Source of the DNA: Acidobacteriota bacterium
GTDB taxonomy: Bacteria; Actinomycetota; Acidimicrobiia; Acidimicrobiales; CADCSY01
Assembly: GCA_019510095.1 (NCBI GenBank)
Contig: JAEKLB010000030.1
Coordinates: 1-34,018 of the forward strand
Direction of reading: 5' to 3'
Length of the DNA: 34,018 bases
Under the pieces are notes generated by a model. That model had not been told where the DNA came from. It saw only the letters and a list, made by a program, of their open reading frames with translations, and made no database searches. Below are positions 18,667 through 26,744 of the stretch, one piece after another. The translations under genes were made by a program, and so were the position numbers. The first letter of the stretch is position 1. Each line of letters opens with the position of its first letter.

Positions 18667-19722
18667 CTACTTCAGCGTCTCCAGGTAGGCGTACAGGCGG
18701 TCGATCTCGGCTTCGGACAGCTGGCCGATGCGCATGAGCGAGCCAGCCTTTCGCTGCGGGTTGCGCAGCCAGGCCTCGACCTCGTTGCGGTCATCGAGGT
18801 TGTAGATGCACCCGGCGAAGCAGTCACGGCTGAAGAGGTGGGTCAGGTTGGGCGCCGACGGCGAATCGGCCGCCACTGTCTGGTACTCGCCGTCGACCTG
18901 GTGGCAGCCCGAGCAACCCTTCTGGGCGAACAGGTCGTAACCCTCGGCGGCCAGGCCCGAGGTGGGCTTGGTCGGTTTCGTCTGCATGTGGGCGACCCAG
19001 TCGGCCCAGCCCGCCTTGTCGTGGGCCACGACCTTGAGCCGCATGTTGGCATGCGAGATGCCGCAGAACTCGGCGCACTGGCCGGAGTAGACGCCGGGAT
19101 GGTCGGCCTCCAGCTTCCAGTCGTGGACCCGGCCGGGGACGACGTCCTTCTTGCCGTTGAGTCGGGGGGCCCAGAACGAGTGGATGACGTCCTTGGAGTC
19201 GAGCTTGAGGGCGACGGGCACGCCGGCCGGGATGTGCAGCTCGTTGGCGGTGATGATCGGGTCGCTGATGCCGAACTTCGACTGGGCTTGGTAGGTGTAC
19301 GACCACCAGTACTTCTGGCCGGTCACCTCGACCTGGAGGGCGTTCTTCGGAACCTCGCTGAGGTCGAAGATCACCGGCACGGTGAAGACACCGACCGCAC
19401 CGAGGATGATCGCCGGAAGGATCGTCCACCCCAGCTCGAGCCGGGTGTTGCCGTGCAACTGCTCGGGGAAGTCCTCGTCGCCGGGGCGGCGGCGGAACTT
19501 GACGATTGCGAAGAGGACGAGTCCCTGCACGAGGCAGAACACCGCGACCGCGATCAGGAAGACCGGGTTGAACAGGTGGTCGATCTTGCGGGCGTACGGC
19601 CCTTCCGGCTTCAGCGTGTCCTGCGGCGCGTTCGACGCGCAGGCCGATAGGAGCAGCGACAGCGCGAGGACCGGCACCAGCCGGAGCCCCTTCCGCCGTC
19701 GAGCCGCGGGGAGGCGGGTCAC
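18667..19722 (-). CDS. ctaC: cytochrome c oxidase subunit II with C-terminal cytochrome c domain (lipoprotein)
   Basis: Lipobox LLSACAS; CuA motif GVYSGQCAEFCGISHANMRL; heme c motif CSGCH and downstream GSLM. Confidence 0.95.
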   Translation of the reverse strand: MTRLPAARRRKGLRLVPVLALSLLLSACASNAPQDTLKPEGPYARKIDHLFNPVFLIAVAVFCLVQGLVLFAIVKFRRRPGDEDFPEQLHGNTRLELGWTILPAIILGAVGVFTVPVIFDLSEVPKNALQVEVTGQKYWWSYTYQAQSKFGISDPIITANELHIPAGVPVALKLDSKDVIHSFWAPRLNGKKDVVPGRVHDWKLEADHPGVYSGQCAEFCGISHANMRLKVVAHDKAGWADWVAHMQTKPTKPTSGLAAEGYDLFAQKGCSGCHQVDGEYQTVAADSPSAPNLTHLFSRDCFAGCIYNLDDRNEVEAWLRNPQRKAGSLMRIGQLSEAEIDRLYAYLETLK

Positions 19723-20462
19723 GGGTGGGTCTCCTCGGCGTTGGCGACGTGCTCCGACTTGTGCTCGGCGTCGTGCTTCTCGATGTGGCGCTCACCGTGC
19801 ACGAGTCCGACGATGCCACCAGCAAGGAGGGCGACAGCCCCCAGCACCACGACGGCAGTCAGGACCGACGAAGCGGCCGTCGGCTTGAACGAGATCAAGG
19901 TGGCGAGCGACAGCACGACGAGCGCCAGCCCGATGGCGGCGATGACCGAGCCGTTCTTGGGCAGGGCCAGCAGCACCCGCGAGAAGCTCAGGACGATGAA
20001 GGCGACGCCGAGGGCGGCGACGACCGGCACCTCCAGCGGGAACATCAGCTGGTTGCGGAGCTTGCGGTTGTGCTCGTGGTCCCCAGTCGCCCGCTCGGCC
20101 CATCCCTGGACCAGCCATTCGAGGAACACCAGCGCCAGCACGCCGAGGCCGGCGTAGAGGAGGGCACCGTGGCTAGCGAGACCGATCAGCGAGAGCCCGG
20201 CACCGAAGGCCGCCAAGGGCGGCCAGAAGGCAGGAAGCGACCGGCGGGCCGGCACCTCGGCCGCGGCTGGGTCAGCAGTCGCCGCGACGTCACCATCGCC
20301 GGTTGCCACCGACACCAGGCCGAGAAGGAAGGCCCCGGCCGAGATCGTGCCGAGCACGAACGCGCCGAACCATTCGAAGTCGCTGCCGAGGGCGAAGGCC
20401 CAGGCGGCGAAGAACGCCAGCGTGGACACGCCGAACCACAGCTTGCCGCCGGTGGTGGTCAT
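19719..20462 (-). CDS. multi-TM membrane protein in oxidase operon; N-terminal half resembles actinobacterial oxidase subunit IV (CtaF), His-rich C-terminal tail
   Basis: 248 aa; FGAFVLGTISAGAFLLGLV...LPAFWPPLAAFGAGLSLIGLA...; tail HGERHIEKHDAEHKSEHVANAEETH; start and stop overlap neighbouring genes. Confidence 0.65.
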   Translation of the reverse strand: MTTTGGKLWFGVSTLAFFAAWAFALGSDFEWFGAFVLGTISAGAFLLGLVSVATGDGDVAATADPAAAEVPARRSLPAFWPPLAAFGAGLSLIGLASHGALLYAGLGVLALVFLEWLVQGWAERATGDHEHNRKLRNQLMFPLEVPVVAALGVAFIVLSFSRVLLALPKNGSVIAAIGLALVVLSLATLISFKPTAASSVLTAVVVLGAVALLAGGIVGLVHGERHIEKHDAEHKSEHVANAEETHP

Positions 20463-21067
20463 GACGTCGGCCCTCCTGCGAGGAACCAGAGGCACCACCA
20501 GACGGCGATGCCGGCGACGACTGCGAAGTGCCAGAAGGCGGTGGCGCTGGCGACGAACTCGGCGTTGCGAGCATGGAACTGGCCTCCGAAGACGCGGAAG
20601 CCCATCACCACGAAGAGCAGCATGGCGGCGACGACCACGAACAGGTGCACCGCCGAGATGGCATAGACGTAGCTGGCGTAGTTGTCGGCCCCGGCGACCA
20701 GGTGGAGCTGGCCCCAGCAGAAGCTGAGCCCGTTGATGAAGGCGGCGCCGAGCATCAGGGTGACCCCCACCGCCACGTAGGCCTGGCGACGCTCGTTGGC
20801 CTTGATGGCCGACACCGCCCACTGGGCGGTGAACGACGACAGGAACAAGGCTGAGTAGGTGATGGCCAGCGCGGCGTTGGGCAAGGTCCCGGCCTCGGGC
20901 GCCCAGGTGCCGCCGGCGTGGACGGTGGCGTTGCGGGCCGAGAAGTAGGCGGCCAGCAGCCCACCGAACAACGTCACGCCGGCGACGATGACCAGCATCG
21001 TCCCGACCAGCATCACGTTGCGGCGCTCGGGGAGCGGGGGCGCCGGCAGCTCGAGGACAGCCGTCAT
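20459..21067 (-). CDS. second oxidase subunit III-like protein
   Basis: 202 aa, about 5 TM; SYVYAISAVHLFVVVAAMLLFVVMGF...ATAFWHFAVVAGIAVWWCLWF resembles subunit III helices; overlaps both neighbours. Confidence 0.8.
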   Translation of the reverse strand: MTAVLELPAPPLPERRNVMLVGTMLVIVAGVTLFGGLLAAYFSARNATVHAGGTWAPEAGTLPNAALAITYSALFLSSFTAQWAVSAIKANERRQAYVAVGVTLMLGAAFINGLSFCWGQLHLVAGADNYASYVYAISAVHLFVVVAAMLLFVVMGFRVFGGQFHARNAEFVASATAFWHFAVVAGIAVWWCLWFLAGGPTS

Positions 21068-22629
21068 GCATCTACCTCGTCGAGGAGCGGGGTCGGCGAG
21101 GTCACGGGGGGCACCGGTGCCGAGAAGTTCGAGGGCGGGGGCGGCGACGTGGTCGACCACTCGAGCGTGTGCCCACCCCACGGGTCAGCCTCCGCCCGCT
21201 GACCCTTGCGCAGGCCAGCGGCGAGCAGCGACAGCACCACGACGACCGCGCCGAGGGCCACCAGCCCGCCACCGATGGCGCTGACCGCGTTGAGGGCCCG
21301 CGCGCCGCTGGACCCGAAGTGCGTGGCCCGCAGCGGCACGTCGTTGGCCATGCCGTTGACCAGGTCGGGCGCCGCCAGCACCAGCGTGCCGACGAACGTG
21401 GTGACGAACGCCAGGGCGCCGGCCGCCTCGCTCAGCACCACGCCGTACAGCTTGGGAGCCCACCACCAGATCGCCGCCAAGGCGCCGAGCCACGCCGCGC
21501 CGGTGAGCACGAGGTGGACCTGAGCCGCCTCCCACACCGTGCCCCGCAGGTCGAGCCCGTCGATGACCGACAGGGCGCCGACGGCTGCTCCGGCAAGCAG
21601 GAGCAGCACGCTGCCCATGGCGAGGAGCAGGGCCGCGCGGGGCGCCGGCCGGCCGTTGCGCAGGCTGTCAGCCAGGAGGCCGAGCAGGGCGAGCGGCGGC
21701 ACGATCGCGGCCAGGCCGATGGCGACGTAGAGGAAGTCGTCGAAGCTCGACGGCACCTGGGCCCAGGCCCCGAGGCCGACGACCCCGAGCAGGCCGACGA
21801 TGACCATGCTGGTGCCGCGACGGCGCAGCTTGCGCCCCGACACGACCGGCACGATCTCGAGGGCGACGCCAGCCGCGGGGACGGCGACCAGGTACACCTG
21901 GGGAACGCTGAACATCCACCCGATGGCGCCATAGTCGTTCAGGTCGTAGCTGCCACCGAAGTGGTGGGTGACGTAGAGGATGGCCAGCCGCGCCAGCAGC
22001 ACCGGGGCGGTGAGCAGGGTGAGGCTGCCGCCCACGACGACCGACCAGGTGAAGGCGGGCACGTCTCCCAGCGCCATCCCCCCGGCGCGCATGGTGAGTG
22101 CAGTGGTCAGGACGCTGACCAGGCCCAAGAGCGTGGCCACGGTGAGGCCAGCCAGGGCCAGCAGGTGGAGATCGACGGCGGCCGGCTGACCACCCGAGGG
22201 GCCGCCATTGGCCAGATAGGCGCCGATCAGCAAGCCGCCGGACACGACGTAGGACCAGTAGGCGGTGGCGGATCCCCGGGGGAAGGCGATCTCGGGCGAG
22301 CCGACCTGGAGCGGCACGATGAACGTGGCGATCCCCAACAGGAGCGGGACGAGGAACAGCCACAGGGCCACCTCGCCGTGGAACGTGTACGCCTGGGCGA
22401 ACGAGCCGGCGGTCAGCACGTCGAAGCCGTTGCTCACCCGCTCCACGGCGAGGAGCTCGCCGATCACCCCGCCAACCAGCAGGAACAGGAGAGCGGTGGC
22501 GATGTAGAGCCGACCGATCCGCTTGTGGTCTGAGGTGCTGAGCCACCCCGCAAGGCCGGCGCGGTCGGCCGGAGCCCCGGCCGTGGCGGCCGCGGCCTGA
22601 GGCGCGGGTCTGGTTTCGGTCATGGCCAT
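21064..22629 (-). CDS. divergent heme-copper oxidase subunit I homolog lacking the catalytic-site ligands
   Basis: 521 aa from ATG 22629 (alternative 22623); collinear with ctaD (LSTSDHKRIGRLYIATAL; AYTFHGEVALW; C-term DPWGGHTLEWSTTSPPPPSNF vs ctaD [21 protein letters not shown]) but SVPQVY, WAQVPS, AAQVHLVL at ligand motifs. Confidence 0.93.
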   Translation of the reverse strand: MAMTETRPAPQAAAATAGAPADRAGLAGWLSTSDHKRIGRLYIATALLFLLVGGVIGELLAVERVSNGFDVLTAGSFAQAYTFHGEVALWLFLVPLLLGIATFIVPLQVGSPEIAFPRGSATAYWSYVVSGGLLIGAYLANGGPSGGQPAAVDLHLLALAGLTVATLLGLVSVLTTALTMRAGGMALGDVPAFTWSVVVGGSLTLLTAPVLLARLAILYVTHHFGGSYDLNDYGAIGWMFSVPQVYLVAVPAAGVALEIVPVVSGRKLRRRGTSMVIVGLLGVVGLGAWAQVPSSFDDFLYVAIGLAAIVPPLALLGLLADSLRNGRPAPRAALLLAMGSVLLLLAGAAVGALSVIDGLDLRGTVWEAAQVHLVLTGAAWLGALAAIWWWAPKLYGVVLSEAAGALAFVTTFVGTLVLAAPDLVNGMANDVPLRATHFGSSGARALNAVSAIGGGLVALGAVVVVLSLLAAGLRKGQRAEADPWGGHTLEWSTTSPPPPSNFSAPVPPVTSPTPLLDEVDA

Positions 22630-22711
22630 GAGCGTGCGGTGAACCTCGGGTCGACCGTCAGGGAGCCGCGGCGGACAATAGCCAGACCGGCGTGACGAGG
22701 AAGAAACAGCG

Positions 22712-23617
22712 TCACAGGCCCGACCGCAGGAGCTGGTCGAGCGCGATCGCCCCGAACAGGAGCGAGATGTAGGTGATCGACCAGCCGAACAGCTGCATGG
22801 CCGCCTGCGGGGTCTGCCGGCGCAGCAGGCGGAACGCGAACCAGGCGAACACCCCGCCGAGCACCAGGGCCAAGCCGTCGTAGACCAGCCCCATGTCGGC
22901 GACCGGGCCGAAGACCAGGCTGAGGGCCCACAGGAGCAACGTGTAGCGGACGATCCGGACGCCGGTGGTCCGCATGCTCGCCACCACCGGGAGCATCGGC
23001 ACATCGGCAGCGGCGTAGTCGTCGCGGTAGCGCACGGCGAGCGCCCAGAAGTGCGGCGGGGTCCAGACGAAGATGATGGCGAACAGCACCACCGGGGCCC
23101 ACGACAGCGAATCGCGGACTGCCGCCCATCCGACCAACACCGGGACCGCTCCGGCCGCGCCGCCGATGACGATGTTGTGGGTCGAGGTCCGCTTCAGCCA
23201 CAGCGTGTAGACGAAGACGTAGAAGAGGGTGGCGCTGATGGCGAGCACCGCACTCAGCAGGTTGACCGCCGTCCACAGGAGGACGAAGGCGGCGATCTCG
23301 AGCCCGATGGCGAAGCGAAGCGCTTGTCGCGGGGTCACTGCGCCGGTCACCAGCGGGCGATGACGGGTGCGCTTCATGAGCCGGTCGATGTCGCGGTCGA
23401 CGTACATGTTGATGGCGTTGGCGCCGCCGGCGGCCAGCGTCCCACCGATGACCGTGGCGAGCACGAGGGTGATCGCCGGCAGCCCCCGCTCGGCCACGAC
23501 CATGGTCGGAACCGTGGTCACCAGCAGCAACTCGATGATCCGGGGCTTGGTCAGGGCGACGTAGGCACCCACCCGGCCGCCGAGGCGCGCGGGGACGGTG
23601 AGAGCCTGCAACTGCAC
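22712..23617 (-). CDS. ctaB: heme o synthase (protoheme IX farnesyltransferase)
   Basis: [19 protein letters not shown]...[26 protein letters not shown]...[30 protein letters not shown] start at 23617. Confidence 0.95.
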   Translation of the reverse strand: MQLQALTVPARLGGRVGAYVALTKPRIIELLLVTTVPTMVVAERGLPAITLVLATVIGGTLAAGGANAINMYVDRDIDRLMKRTRHRPLVTGAVTPRQALRFAIGLEIAAFVLLWTAVNLLSAVLAISATLFYVFVYTLWLKRTSTHNIVIGGAAGAVPVLVGWAAVRDSLSWAPVVLFAIIFVWTPPHFWALAVRYRDDYAAADVPMLPVVASMRTTGVRIVRYTLLLWALSLVFGPVADMGLVYDGLALVLGGVFAWFAFRLLRRQTPQAAMQLFGWSITYISLLFGAIALDQLLRSGL

Positions 23618-23662
23618 GGGGTCGGAGCCTACGGGAGGGGGGTCGAGCCGTACGATTCCGCC
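23618..23662. promoter_or_regulatory. divergent ctaB/ctaA promoter region
   Basis: 45 bp between start codons; -10-like TAGGCT (minus, 23631-23626) and TACGAT (plus, 23651-23656). Confidence 0.55.
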
Positions 23663-24604
23663 ATGCGCCTGTCCCCCACCACGTACCGGCGCGTCACCTT
23701 CTGGGTGTTGGCGTCGCTCGCGGTGATCGTGGTGACCGGTGCCGCAGTGCGCCTTTCGGGGTCCGGCCTGGGCTGCACCGACTGGCCCAACTGCGAGCGG
23801 GGCCGCCTGGCGCCGGCCGAGATCAGCGACGCCCCCGCCATGATCGAGTTCACCAACCGGATGGTCACCGGGATCGTCTCGGCGGCGGTGATCGTGGCGG
23901 TGCTGGGCGCTCGGCGGCGCCGGCCCCGCCGGCCGGATCTCGAGCTGCTCGCGTGGGGGTTGGTGGTCGGGGTGGTGGCCCAGATCCTCCTCGGTGGCCT
24001 GGTCGTGCTGTTCGACCTCTCGCCCCGCCTGGTGATGGGACATTTCGCCCTCTCCATGCTCATCGTCTGGGACGCCGTCGTGCTCCACCACCGGGCCGGC
24101 CTCCCCGACCCCGGCGAGCTCGGTGCACAGACGGGCCCTCCGGGCCCGTCTGTGCATCCGGTTCGGGCGGGGGGCGGACTGCTGCGCCCGCTGGCCCGGC
24201 TGGTGGTGGCCGCCGCGGGGATCGTGGTGTTCACCGGGACGGTCGTCACCGCTGCCGGCCCACACGCCGGCGACTCGCAGGCGGCCCGTCTCGACCTCGC
24301 CATCCACGACGTGGCCCGGATCCACGGGCTGGCGGTGGTGGTCCTCGTCGGCCTGACATTGGCGTTCCGGAAGGTGGCCGCCGACGAAGCCGCCCCGCCG
24401 GCAGTGCGCACAGCTGGGCGGGTGCTGTTCATCGTGCTGCTGGCCCAGGCCGCGGTGGGCTACACGCAGTACTTCACCGGGGTGCCGGCGCTGCTGGTGG
24501 GCGTGCACATCTGCGGCGCCCTTGCCGTCTGGATCGCCGCCACCCGGCTCCCCCTGGTCGTTGCCGCGCCGGTCAGCAGCGGCGAGCTCGTGGCTGCGAC
24601 ATGA
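23663..24604 (+). CDS. ctaA: heme A synthase (COX15/CtaA family)
   Basis: [29 protein letters not shown]...[15 protein letters not shown]...[21 protein letters not shown]...[13 protein letters not shown]. Confidence 0.92.
   Translation: MRLSPTTYRRVTFWVLASLAVIVVTGAAVRLSGSGLGCTDWPNCERGRLAPAEISDAPAMIEFTNRMVTGIVSAAVIVAVLGARRRRPRRPDLELLAWGLVVGVVAQILLGGLVVLFDLSPRLVMGHFALSMLIVWDAVVLHHRAGLPDPGELGAQTGPPGPSVHPVRAGGGLLRPLARLVVAAAGIVVFTGTVVTAAGPHAGDSQAARLDLAIHDVARIHGLAVVVLVGLTLAFRKVAADEAAPPAVRTAGRVLFIVLLAQAAVGYTQYFTGVPALLVGVHICGALAVWIAATRLPLVVAAPVSSGELVAAT
24124..24156. repeat. intragenic perfect palindrome in ctaA
   Basis: TGCACAGACGGGCCC-TCC-GGGCCCGTCTGTGCA, 15-bp stem, 3-nt loop. Confidence 0.95.
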
Positions 24605-24894
24605 GCAACCCCGCGCCGGCCGAGGTCGACCGTCCCGACATCGACGAGGTCGTCGAGCCCGACATCCCGTGGATCGTCCTGGTGTGGAACGACCCGATCA
24701 ACCTGATGTCGTACGTCACCTTCGTCCTCCAGAAGCTGTTCGGCTACGACCTCGAGAAGGCCACCCAGCTCATGCTCGACGTCCACCACAAGGGCCGGGC
24801 CGTCGTGGCCAGCGGCAACCGGGAGAAGTGCGAGCTCGACGTGTTCCGCCTTCATGAGCACGGCCTGTGGGCCACCATGCAGCACGACACCTGA
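24601..24894 (+). CDS. clpS: ATP-dependent Clp protease adaptor ClpS
   Basis: [59 protein letters not shown]. Confidence 0.96.
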   Translation: MSNPAPAEVDRPDIDEVVEPDIPWIVLVWNDPINLMSYVTFVLQKLFGYDLEKATQLMLDVHHKGRAVVASGNREKCELDVFRLHEHGLWATMQHDT

Positions 24895-25367
24895 TGGCGC
24901 TCTTCGACAACCGCCGCGTACGACGGACGCGCAAGGGCGACTTCGAGGTCCGGCTGTCGGCCGACGAGCGCGACCTGCTCCGGTCGGTCGCCCCCCAGCT
25001 GCGGAGCCTGCTCGACGGCGATCTCGACGATCCCGGGCTGCGCCGGCTGTTCCCGGCGGCGTATGCGCACGACGCCGAGCTCGACGCCGAGTACCACGCC
25101 ATGGTCAGGGACGACCTGGCCGATCGGCGCCGGGCCTCGGTCGAGATCCTCGTCGACACCGTCGATGCCACCCGCCTCGACGAGGAGCAGCTGCTCGCCT
25201 GGATGGGTGCGGTCAACGACCTGCGACTGGTGCTCGGCACCCGGCTCGACGTCTCCGAGGACATGGACCTCGTCCCCGACCCGGGCGATCCCGATGCCGG
25301 GCTGCTGTCGCTGTACGGCTACCTCGGGTATCTCCTGGAGACGCTCATCGAGGCGGTCAACAACTGA
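24894..25367 (+). CDS. DUF2017 family protein
   Basis: RKGDFEVRLSADERDLLRSVAPQLRSLLDG...LVLGTRLDVSEDMD; adjacency to clpS is typical in Actinobacteria. Confidence 0.85.
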   Translation: MALFDNRRVRRTRKGDFEVRLSADERDLLRSVAPQLRSLLDGDLDDPGLRRLFPAAYAHDAELDAEYHAMVRDDLADRRRASVEILVDTVDATRLDEEQLLAWMGAVNDLRLVLGTRLDVSEDMDLVPDPGDPDAGLLSLYGYLGYLLETLIEAVNN

Positions 25368-25415
25368 TCAGGGTCCGGTGCGACGTACGCTCACCACGGC
25401 GCACTGCCGCGCCGG

Positions 25416-25488
25416 GCCCCCATCGTCCAGCGGCCCAGGACGCCGCCCTTTCAAGGCGGTAACACGGGTTCGAATCCCGTTGGGGGTG
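25416..25488 (+). tRNA. tRNA-Glu (anticodon TTC)
   Basis: Cloverleaf: acceptor GCCCCCA/TGGGGGT, anticodon loop CTTTCAA, T-loop TTCGAAT; CCA not encoded. Confidence 0.95.
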
Positions 25489-25550
25489 CCTCGTCGTCGA
25501 CCACCGAGCTTCGACCGCAGCCGGGTTGCCCAGCGCGGCTACCGTAGAGG

Positions 25551-25566
25551 TCCGCCTTCGGGCGGA
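25551..25566 (+). other. UUCG-capped hairpin in the 5' leader upstream of tRNA-Asp
   Basis: TCCGCC-TTCG-GGCGGA, just after a -10-like TACCGT at 25540-25545. Confidence 0.6.
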
Positions 25567-25574
25567 TGCAACAC

Positions 25575-25649
25575 GGTCCCGTGGTGCAGTTTGGAGTGCA
25601 CGCCGGCCTGTCAAGCCGGAGGTCGCGGGTTCAAATCCCGTCGGGACCG
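25575..25649 (+). tRNA. tRNA-Asp (anticodon GTC)
   Basis: Acceptor GGTCCCG/CGGGACC, anticodon loop CTGTCAA, T-loop TTCAAAT. Confidence 0.95.
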
Positions 25650-25650
25650 C

Positions 25651-25723
25651 GGTCGAGTAGCTCAGTCGGCAGAGCGCGCGCCTGAAAAGCGCGAGGTCAC
25701 CGGATCGACGCCGGTCTCGACCA
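25651..25723 (+). tRNA. tRNA-Phe (anticodon GAA)
   Basis: Acceptor GGTCGAG/CTCGACC, anticodon loop CTGAAAA, T-stem ACCGG/CCGGT with loop ATCGACG. Confidence 0.94.
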
Positions 25724-25737
25724 CTCGGAGTACGCGA

Positions 25738-25764
25738 AAGGGCCGCCCCTCGGGGGCGGCCCTT
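25738..25764. terminator. terminator hairpin downstream of tRNA cluster, facing bldC
   Basis: AAGGGCCGCCCC-TCG-GGGGCGGCCCTT, 12-bp perfect stem. Confidence 0.85.
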
Positions 25765-25800
25765 CCTCGGTCTCGCGATCGACGACGTGCGGAAGGGGGC

Positions 25801-26007
25801 TTACGCCTCCTCGACGCTCATCTCCTCGAGGCAGCGGCGGATCTCCGACGCCCGGAAGCGGCGGTGGCCGCCGAGGGTGCGGATCGCCGTGAGCTTGCCG
25901 GCGCGAGCCCAGCGAGTCACGGTCTTGGGGTTGACCCGGAACAGCTGCGCCACCTCTGAGGGGGTGAGCAGCGTCTCCGGAGCGTCGAGGTCATCGGACG
26001 TGGCCAT
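25801..26007 (-). CDS. bldC: BldC-family MerR-like DNA-binding protein
   Basis: 68 aa; LLTPSEVAQLFRVNPKTVTRWARAGKLTAIRTLGGHRRFRASEIRRCLEE; GGAG ribosome-binding site upstream. Confidence 0.92.
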   Translation of the reverse strand: MATSDDLDAPETLLTPSEVAQLFRVNPKTVTRWARAGKLTAIRTLGGHRRFRASEIRRCLEEMSVEEA

Positions 26008-26204
26008 GCTGTGATCTCCGTTGTGTGGTGGCGGGTGCGTCGAGATCGGTGTCTGGCAGGGACGTGCCATGTCCGATTCATCCCTGAACATACGGACCGC
26101 CCGAACTTCGGGAAATGGCCCGATCGGACTATTCGACCGGACAAATGGGCTAGTTGAGTGTCAACGTGCGCTGCCGGCCCGGGAGCTCGGGGCAGGATGT
26201 CGGC

Positions 26205-26744
26205 GTGCCCGATGACCTCGCCCGTCGCGTCCACCAGACCGCCCACCTGACCGGGGAGTTCACCCTCCGTTCGGGGCAGACGAGCACCGAGTACTTCGAC
26301 AAGTACCTGTTCGAGTCGGATCCCTCGCTGCTGTGGGAGATCGCCACGGCCATGGCCGCCCTGGTGCCCGACGGCGTCGACGCCCTCGCCGGCCTCGAGC
26401 TCGGCGGCGTCCCCGTCGCCACCGCCCTGTCGCAGGTCACCGGCCTCCCTTGCCTGTTCGTGCGCAAGCAGGCCAAGGACTACGGGACCTGCCGGCTGGC
26501 CGAGGGCGGCGAGATCGCCGGGCGGCGGCTGCTCGTCGTGGAGGACGTGGTGACCACCGGCGGCCAGGTGCTGGCCTCGTGCGGCGACCTGCGCGCCCTG
26601 GGTGCCACCGTCGACACCGTGCTGTGCGTCATCGACCGCGAGGCGGGGGGCACCGAGGCGTTCGCCGCCATCGGCCTCGAGCTGCGGGCCCTCTTCACCA
26701 TGACCCAGCTGAAGACGGCGGCAACTCCGAGTTCTGGGCAGTAA
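26205..26744 (+). CDS. pyrE: orotate phosphoribosyltransferase
   Basis: GEFTLRSGQTSTEYFDKYLFESDP...RLLVVEDVVTTGGQVLASCGDLRALGATVDTVLCVIDRE; GTG start at 26205. Confidence 0.9.
   Translation: MPDDLARRVHQTAHLTGEFTLRSGQTSTEYFDKYLFESDPSLLWEIATAMAALVPDGVDALAGLELGGVPVATALSQVTGLPCLFVRKQAKDYGTCRLAEGGEIAGRRLLVVEDVVTTGGQVLASCGDLRALGATVDTVLCVIDREAGGTEAFAAIGLELRALFTMTQLKTAATPSSGQ

Noticed and set aside
21958-21966. HH pair (THHFGG, residues 222-223) in the degenerate subunit I as substitute CuB ligands
   Set aside because: By alignment they fall in the loop before helix VI, opposite ctaD FDRLFGG, not at the CuB positions.
21064-22629. Degenerate subunit I as a pseudogene
   Set aside because: Full-length ORF, intact 4-nt overlap with the next gene, low-spin heme ligands kept; selective ligand loss argues against neutral decay.
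23618-24508. Long N-terminal extension of the ctaB ORF
   Set aside because: Antisense to ctaA, with low-complexity His/Gln/Gly-rich translation; ctaB homology begins at GTG 23617.
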